This document shows, one piece after another, positions 59,687 through 64,000 of a stretch of 64,000 nt of DNA; the stretch's first letter is position 1, and every line of letters begins with the position of its first letter. Origin of the DNA: Deltaproteobacteria bacterium (GTDB taxonomy: Bacteria; Myxococcota_A; UBA796; UBA2385); assembly GCA_018401435.1 (NCBI GenBank), contig JAGYJW010000004.1, forward strand, positions 124,001 through 188,000. Reading direction: 5' to 3'. The position numbers were made by a program, and so were the translations under genes. The notes under the pieces were generated by a model that saw only the letters and a program-made list of their open reading frames with translations, had not been told where the DNA came from and did no database searches.

Positions 59687-60880
59687 TCAATAGGTGGGCA
59701 TGCTGGGGTCGATCTCGGCCGCCCAGCCGTTGATGCCGCCCTCCATATTGGTCACGTCGGTCCAGCCCGCCGCCACCAGGGTCGCCGCCGCCATGGCCGA
59801 GCGCCCTCCCGAGCGGCAGTGGATGAGCACCGGGCGATCCTTGGGGATGCCCGAGAGGTCGCCGGCGACGACCCGCTCGTGGGGCCGCAGCAGGTCCACG
59901 AAGTCGAAGCTGGAGATCTGGGCCTCATGGGGCTTGCGCACGTCCAACACAAAGGGCTTCCACCCTCCATCGAGCTTCTTCTTCGTCTCTTGCACGCTGA
60001 GGCGGGCGAATCCTTCGGACACGGGGGACTCCGGGGCGGGGGCGTCGCTGGGGCTCTGAATGCCGCAGAACTGGTTGTAGTCGATGAGCCCCGTGATGGG
60101 GGCCGCGTCGGGATCGCGCCGGAGCTTCAGCTCGCGGAAGCGCATGCCCAGGGCATCATAGAGCAGGAGCCGCCCCGACAGGGTGTCGCCCTTGCCCAGG
60201 AGGATCTTGATCGTCTCGGTGGCCTGGATGCAGCCGATGACCCCGGGCAGGATGCCCAGCACGCCGCCCTCTGCGCAGGAGGGCACCAGCCCCGGCGGCG
60301 GGGGCTCGGGGTAGAGGTCGCGGTAGTTGGGGCCTCCCCGGTAGTTGAAGACCGAGGCCTGACCCTCGAACTTGAAGATGCTGCCATAGACATTGGGCTT
60401 GCCCAGCAGCACGCAGGCGTCGTTCACCAGGTAGCGGGTGGGGAAGTTGTCGGTGCCGTCCACCACCACATCGTAGGGACGCACGATGTCCAGCGCGTTT
60501 TCGGCCATCAACGCGACCGGGTGCAGATCCACCTGGCAGCGGGGGTTGATGTCGAGGATGCGGGCCCGGGCGCTCTCGAGCTTGGGGCGGCCCACGGTGC
60601 TGCTGCCGTGGATGACCTGCCGCTGCAGGTTGCTCTCGTCCACGATGTCGAAGTCCACGATGCCGATGCGGCCCACGCCGGCGGCGGCGAGGTAGAGCAG
60701 CAGCGGAGAGCCCAGGCCCCCCGTCCCGATGCAGAGCACGGCCGCGCCTTTAAGGCGGCGCTGCCCGTCCACCCCCACCTCGTCCAGCAGCAGGTGCCGC
60801 GAATAGCGGGCGATGTCGCGGTTGTCGAGATCGGGCAGAACGCGCCCCTCAAGCACATCCTGGTCGATGGCGTCGCTCAT
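59687..60880 (-). CDS. moeZ: E1-like adenylyl/sulfurtransferase MoeZ (ThiF-rhodanese)
   Basis: The protein has 397 residues. The N-terminal ThiF/MoeB domain has the ATP-binding GTGGLGSPLLLYLAAAGVGR and VDGTDNFPTRYLVNDAC. The C-terminal rhodanese domain has the persulfide Cys in VLIHCRSGGRSAMAAA. It adenylates the C-terminal Gly of a ubiquitin-like carrier and swaps in sulfur. The neighbour is such a carrier, and the start overlaps its stop (ATGA). In Mycobacterium the same set makes cysteine from CysO thiocarboxylate. Confidence 0.95.
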   Translation of the reverse strand: MSDAIDQDVLEGRVLPDLDNRDIARYSRHLLLDEVGVDGQRRLKGAAVLCIGTGGLGSPLLLYLAAAGVGRIGIVDFDIVDESNLQRQVIHGSSTVGRPKLESARARILDINPRCQVDLHPVALMAENALDIVRPYDVVVDGTDNFPTRYLVNDACVLLGKPNVYGSIFKFEGQASVFNYRGGPNYRDLYPEPPPPGLVPSCAEGGVLGILPGVIGCIQATETIKILLGKGDTLSGRLLLYDALGMRFRELKLRRDPDAAPITGLIDYNQFCGIQSPSDAPAPESPVSEGFARLSVQETKKKLDGGWKPFVLDVRKPHEAQISSFDFVDLLRPHERVVAGDLSGIPKDRPVLIHCRSGGRSAMAAATLVAAGWTDVTNMEGGINGWAAEIDPSMPTY

Positions 60881-61173
60881 GCTGCCCCCCCGGCGATGCT
60901 GGGCACGATGATCAGCTCGGCGCCTTCGGTGAGGGCCGTGCCCTCCTTGTCCGGCAAGAAGCGGATGTCCTCGTCGCCCAGGTAGATGTTGACGAAGCTG
61001 CGCAGCTTTCCGTCGGGGCCGCGCAGGTGCTTCTCCAGGCCGGCGTGGTCGGTGGTGAGGCGTTGCAGGGCCTCGGCCACGGTGTGGCCCTGGACGGCGA
61101 CGCGGGCGGCGCCCCCGGCAAAGGAGCGCAAGGCGGTGGGGATGGCGATCTGCACGGTGGGGGGGGTGGACAT
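60877..61173 (-). CDS. cysO: Ubiquitin-like sulfur carrier, CysO/MoaD type, with Ala-Ala tail
   Basis: The protein has 98 residues and a beta-grasp MoaD/ThiS fold: VQIAIPTALRSFAGGAARVA, then GKLRSFVNIYLGDEDIRFL and GAELIIVPSIAGG. It carries sulfur as a C-terminal Gly-thiocarboxylate, but here Gly-Gly is followed by two Ala. These must be removed first, presumably by the JAMM protease encoded next door. ATG 61173 is preferred to TTG 61176. It lies 21 bases after mec. Confidence 0.92.
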   Translation of the reverse strand: MSTPPTVQIAIPTALRSFAGGAARVAVQGHTVAEALQRLTTDHAGLEKHLRGPDGKLRSFVNIYLGDEDIRFLPDKEGTALTEGAELIIVPSIAGGAA

Positions 61174-61194
61174 CAACGCTCCGGTGCGGGAATT

Positions 61195-61689
61195 TCAGGG
61201 GGAGGGGAGGAGGACCAGCAGGTCGTCGAGCAGGGCGCCGCGGTCGTCCGCGAGGCGGTAGGCCCGGGTGTCGATGACCCGGGTGCGCTCGCCGTCGCCC
61301 TCGGGGCCGTCGGGGCCGTGCACCGCGGTGATGACATAGGCGGTGGCGGGCAGCGCCTGGTCGCGGTCGGCATCGGACCAGGCCGCGGGGTGGTCGGGGT
61401 GGCTGTGGTAATAGCCCAGGACCTCGTCGCCATCGGCTTCGACGGCCTGTTCGGCCCGCATCAGCCGCAGCCCGTCCACAGCGAAGCGACGGGCGGGGTC
61501 GGCCTGGTTCTCATTTTCGAGGGGCACCACCCGGCGCACGCGGCCCGCGGACCGCTCTCCGGCGAGCAGGCCCACGACCTCGTGGGGGTAGCCCTCCACC
61601 GCGTGGGCGTGAATGCGGGCGAGGGCGCGCTCGTCGATCTCCAGGCGCTGGCCCGAGGGCCGGTGGGGGCGCGGGATGAGGCTGGACAT
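61195..61689 (-). CDS. mec: JAMM metalloprotease Mec (CysO-cysteine hydrolase)
   Basis: The protein has 164 residues. The JAMM zinc site is complete: Glu in PHEVVGLLAGE, HSHP in VLGYYHSHPDHPAAW, and the Ser/Asp in SDADRD. In the CysO pathway Mec cuts the carrier-cysteine bond to release cysteine; here it may also trim the carrier's Ala-Ala end. Gap to cysM is two bases, so translation is probably coupled. Confidence 0.93.
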   Translation of the reverse strand: MSSLIPRPHRPSGQRLEIDERALARIHAHAVEGYPHEVVGLLAGERSAGRVRRVVPLENENQADPARRFAVDGLRLMRAEQAVEADGDEVLGYYHSHPDHPAAWSDADRDQALPATAYVITAVHGPDGPEGDGERTRVIDTRAYRLADDRGALLDDLLVLLPSP

Positions 61690-61691
61690 GC

Positions 61692-62639
61692 TCAGCCGCC
61701 CAGGATGTGGGCTTCGCTGAGGTAGCGCTCGCCCCCATCGGGAAAGAGCGTCACCACCACCCCCTCGGTGAGGGTGGAGGCGAGCTCCAGGGCGGCCCAG
61801 GCCGCGGCCCCGGCGCTGGGACCCACAAAGAGGCCCTCCTCGCGGGCGAGGCGGCGGACCAGGGCCAGGCTCTCTTCGGTGGGGGCGCCGAGGTTGAGGT
61901 CGGCCAGGCCCGGATCGTAGATGGCGGGCACCAGGGCCGTCTCCATATGCTTCAGGCCCTCCAGCCCGTGAAAGGGGGAGTCCGGCTGCACCGAAACGGC
62001 CACCACGTCGGGGTTCTGGGCCTTGAGGAAGCGCGCGGTGCCCGTGAAGGTGCCGCTGGTGCCCAGGCAGGCCACCCAGTGGGTCACCTGGCCGCCGGTG
62101 TCCCGCCAGATCTCAGGCCCCGTGCCGCGGAAGTGGGCCTGCCAATTCGCGTCATTGCTGTACTGGTCGAGGTAGAGCAGGCCCTCGGGGTCTTGCGCCG
62201 CCAGCCTGCGGGCCACCGCGATGGCCCCGTCGCTGCCCTCCAGCGGGTCGGTCTCGATGATCTCGACCCCATAGGCCCGCAGGGTGGCCTTGCGCTCGAC
62301 GTTGGCGTTGGCGGGCAGGCAGAGCTTGAGCTTGTAGCCGCGCTGGGCGGCGATCCAGCCATAGGCGATGCCGGTATTGCCCGAGGAGCTGTCGAGCAGG
62401 GTCATGCCCGGCCGCAGCCGGCCGCTGGCCTCGGCCTGCAGGATCATGGACAGGGCCGCGCGGTCCTTGACCGAGCCCCCCGGGTTGAAGGACTCCAGCT
62501 TGGCAAAGAGCTTCACGCCGGGGGCCAGCCGCCCCTCCGTCACCCGGGAGAGCTGCACCAGGGGCGTGTTCCCGACGCGGGCCAGCAGTCCGGTGAGCGG
62601 CGTGGCGTGGTGGGGGAGGGCGCGCTGCAGGGCCACCAT
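61692..62639 (-). CDS. cysM: Cysteine synthase CysM (thiocarboxylate-dependent type)
   Basis: The protein has 315 residues and is a PLP enzyme. The PLP Lys is in ESFNPGGSVKDRAAL, with the Asn loop DSSSGNTGIAYG and the phosphate loop GTSGTFTGTARFL. It condenses O-phospho- or O-acetylserine with the CysO thiocarboxylate to make the CysO-cysteine adduct. It is first in an operon cysM-mec-cysO-moeZ. The start ATG 62639 follows a 31-base palindrome that probably controls the operon. A plain sulfide-dependent cysteine synthase is possible from sequence alone, but the neighbours point to the carrier route. Confidence 0.92.
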   Translation of the reverse strand: MVALQRALPHHATPLTGLLARVGNTPLVQLSRVTEGRLAPGVKLFAKLESFNPGGSVKDRAALSMILQAEASGRLRPGMTLLDSSSGNTGIAYGWIAAQRGYKLKLCLPANANVERKATLRAYGVEIIETDPLEGSDGAIAVARRLAAQDPEGLLYLDQYSNDANWQAHFRGTGPEIWRDTGGQVTHWVACLGTSGTFTGTARFLKAQNPDVVAVSVQPDSPFHGLEGLKHMETALVPAIYDPGLADLNLGAPTEESLALVRRLAREEGLFVGPSAGAAAWAALELASTLTEGVVVTLFPDGGERYLSEAHILGG

Positions 62640-62640
62640 G

Positions 62641-62671
62641 GCTATCTCCTACCAAAAAGGTGGGAGTTAGC
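62641..62671. promoter_or_regulatory. Palindromic operator upstream of the cysteine operon
   Basis: GCTATCTCCTACC (62641-62653), AAAAA, GGTGGGAGTTAGC (62659-62671): the arms are inverted with 11 of 13 positions paired. It abuts the cysM start codon and covers the ribosome-binding position, so a bound repressor would block transcription or a folded leader could block translation. An Rrf2-type (CymR/IscR-like) sulfur regulator is one candidate; none is encoded nearby. Confidence 0.65.
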
Positions 62672-62701
62672 TACCCCGGGCGCAGAAGCTTGCAAGGGCG
62701 C

Positions 62702-64000
62702 TCAGCGGCTCTCGATGCGCGGCTGCCCCGCCAAGGCGCTCGACAGAAAGTCCCCATAGGCCTTGGCTGCCGCTGGATCCTGGAAGATCGCGAAGTGGTC
62801 CTGGTCGGGGTACTGCAGCACCCCGCCGGTCACCCGGCTGCCGTCATAGGCGACGATATTGCCGTCCAGGGGCAGGCCCTCGCCCCGGGGATCCACGAAT
62901 TCCTGGGCCTCCCAGGTCTGGCCGATGGGGGCGAGGATCGGGATGTGGGCTGCGGCCGCCAGGGCGCCCACGGTGGAGGGCGGCGTGTGCACATCCTGCA
63001 GGCCGTGGATCACCAGCACATGGGCCGGGGTGGTGGCATAGGGCTGGGCGGCGTGAAACCAGGCGTCGGCGTAGTTCAGGGGGTCGGTGGCCTCGGCCAC
63101 GAATTGCACCATGCCCACCACAGGGTGCATCAGGTCCAGCTCTTCGCCTGGCGCAAAAGCGAGGGCAGAGCTTAGCAATCCTTGGATGTCGAAGTCCCCG
63201 GCGTCGCGTTCGATGATGGAGACGGACAGCCCGCCGCCGCCGCCAGAGAGCACCACCGCCTTGACCCCGGGGCCAAAGAAGGGGGCCGCGATGATGCCGA
63301 TCTCGGCGCCGTGGCTGTGGCCCAGGTAGGCGACCCGGTCCGGGTCCAGGGTGGCGGTGAAGCCGCCGGGGCCGCTGAGCTGGGTGGCCTGGTGGCTGAG
63401 CAGGCGGGTCAGCCAGATCTGCTCCAAGGCGGCCTGGCGGAAGGTGGCGCGGCCGGACTCGGGGTTGAGGTAGTTGAAGCTCAACAGCTCGACATTGCCG
63501 CCCTGGTAGCGGTCTCCGTGGAAGGGCAAGGAGATGCCCAGGCCGGCGATACCCCGGTCGGCCAGCACGCTGGCGACCTCCATCGGGCTGCGAGAGTTGG
63601 CGAAGGTCCAGCGATCTCCACCGGTGCCATGGCCATAGACCACAACGGGCCAGCCCGCCGTCGGCATGGTCTTGCCCCGGGGGATGGTCAGGGTGAATTC
63701 CACGGCGTCCAGGTTGACCAGGGTGGGCCAGCCGCGGTCATCCAGCAGAAAGCCCCCGCCCTGGGTGGTGTAGGGGGCCTGCCCCTGCTGCCAGATGGGG
63801 ACGCGCACCACGCCGCTATAGGCCTGGTAGCGGTCATTTCCCCACCCATAGGTCAACGTCGGGTCCGGAGGGGTCAGGGGCAGGGCCTCGTCCATGCGGG
63901 CCACGATCCAGGCCATGTCGGAGGTGGCGTCCTGGGTGGTAAACTGGGTGGCAAAGGCGACGGAGGCCGCGTCCACATCCAGGCTGAACAAGGTCTCGAC
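62702..64000 (-). CDS. Alpha/beta hydrolase, 5' end outside the window
   Basis: The visible part has more than 425 residues and its start is cut by the right edge. The hydrolase core has VVYGHGTGGDRWTFANSRSP (oxyanion strand), the nucleophile elbow YLGHSHGAEIG (GHSHG, Ser), VIHGLQDVHTPPST with the acid, and DQDHFAIFQDP with the catalytic His. The upstream part is strand-rich. It resembles secreted esterase/lipase-like proteins of Myxococcota. It lies 30 bases behind the cysteine operon's palindrome and is not coupled to it. Confidence 0.8.
   Translation of the reverse strand, partial: VETLFSLDVDAASVAFATQFTTQDATSDMAWIVARMDEALPLTPPDPTLTYGWGNDRYQAYSGVVRVPIWQQGQAPYTTQGGGFLLDDRGWPTLVNLDAVEFTLTIPRGKTMPTAGWPVVVYGHGTGGDRWTFANSRSPMEVASVLADRGIAGLGISLPFHGDRYQGGNVELLSFNYLNPESGRATFRQAALEQIWLTRLLSHQATQLSGPGGFTATLDPDRVAYLGHSHGAEIGIIAAPFFGPGVKAVVLSGGGGGLSVSIIERDAGDFDIQGLLSSALAFAPGEELDLMHPVVGMVQFVAEATDPLNYADAWFHAAQPYATTPAHVLVIHGLQDVHTPPSTVGALAAAAHIPILAPIGQTWEAQEFVDPRGEGLPLDGNIVAYDGSRVTGGVLQYPDQDHFAIFQDPAAAKAYGDFLSSALAGQPRIESR

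Overview
The window is very GC-rich and densely packed. It looks like chromosome from a Gram-negative delta-proteobacterial lineage, most likely Myxococcota. The signs are MYXO-CTERM-like tails on secreted proteases, lipoproteins with Asp- or Gly/Asp-rich linkers, a futalosine-pathway mqnD homologue, twitching-motility ATPases, FHA, PilZ, GGDEF and PP2C signalling proteins, and frequent GTG or TTG starts. I see no phage, integron, insertion sequence or CRISPR array. The assignment is inference from gene content; there is no rRNA in the window.

Layout. 0-3.4 kb: two GH57 glycogen/maltodextrin enzymes. 3.4-11 kb: a receiver-PilZ regulator, a lipoprotein, a trypsin-like protease, a Kir-type potassium channel and two unknown genes facing each other. 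11-22.6 kb: housekeeping block with maeB, RNase P RNA (rnpB), a HEAT-PilT gene plus a cored-out second pilT copy, a zinc-ribbon protein, a CAT tRNA, rpoD, and murA-dnaG in one uninterrupted reading frame. 22.9-29.7 kb: a very large pentapeptide/coiled-coil/membrane/TPR gene broken by many frameshifts, followed by a translationally coupled gene with an HExxH motif. 29.8-43 kb: FHA-GGDEF, TPR protein, sulfatase-TPR lipoprotein, TDG-repeat lipoprotein, a 59-residue pilin-like gene, ALDH7 dehydrogenase, an unknown gene, a subtilase, a flavoprotein-polyferredoxin fusion and a second sulfatase-like lipoprotein. 43-52.5 kb: rluB-scpB-scpA, a universal stress protein, a PilO-like protein, leucine dehydrogenase, a GT9 glycosyltransferase, an NtrC-type regulator and an anti-sigma-like membrane protein. 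52.5-59.6 kb: a cysteine-less radical-SAM relative, an FG-GAP protein, a PA0069-type radical SAM enzyme, an outer-membrane barrel, mqnD, a PP2C-cNMP-binding phosphatase and a pentaheme cytochrome. 59.7-62.7 kb: a complete protein-thiocarboxylate cysteine operon (cysM-mec-cysO-moeZ) behind a strong palindrome. The right end cuts an alpha/beta hydrolase.

How genes work together. The cysteine operon is the clearest system. MoeZ adenylates and sulfurates the carrier, Mec trims the Ala-Ala tail and releases product, and CysM loads the amino-acid skeleton. ScpA and ScpB with RluB form the standard condensin-accessory cluster. rpoD, dnaG and murA form a macromolecular-synthesis block. Several genes are joined by ATGA or TTGA overlaps.

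Caution on quality. At least seven genes carry frameshifts, several in C or G runs (about 515, 34195 and 38302). One gene holds a dozen or more. Many of these may be assembly indels rather than biology, so broken genes are described as what they would encode if repaired.
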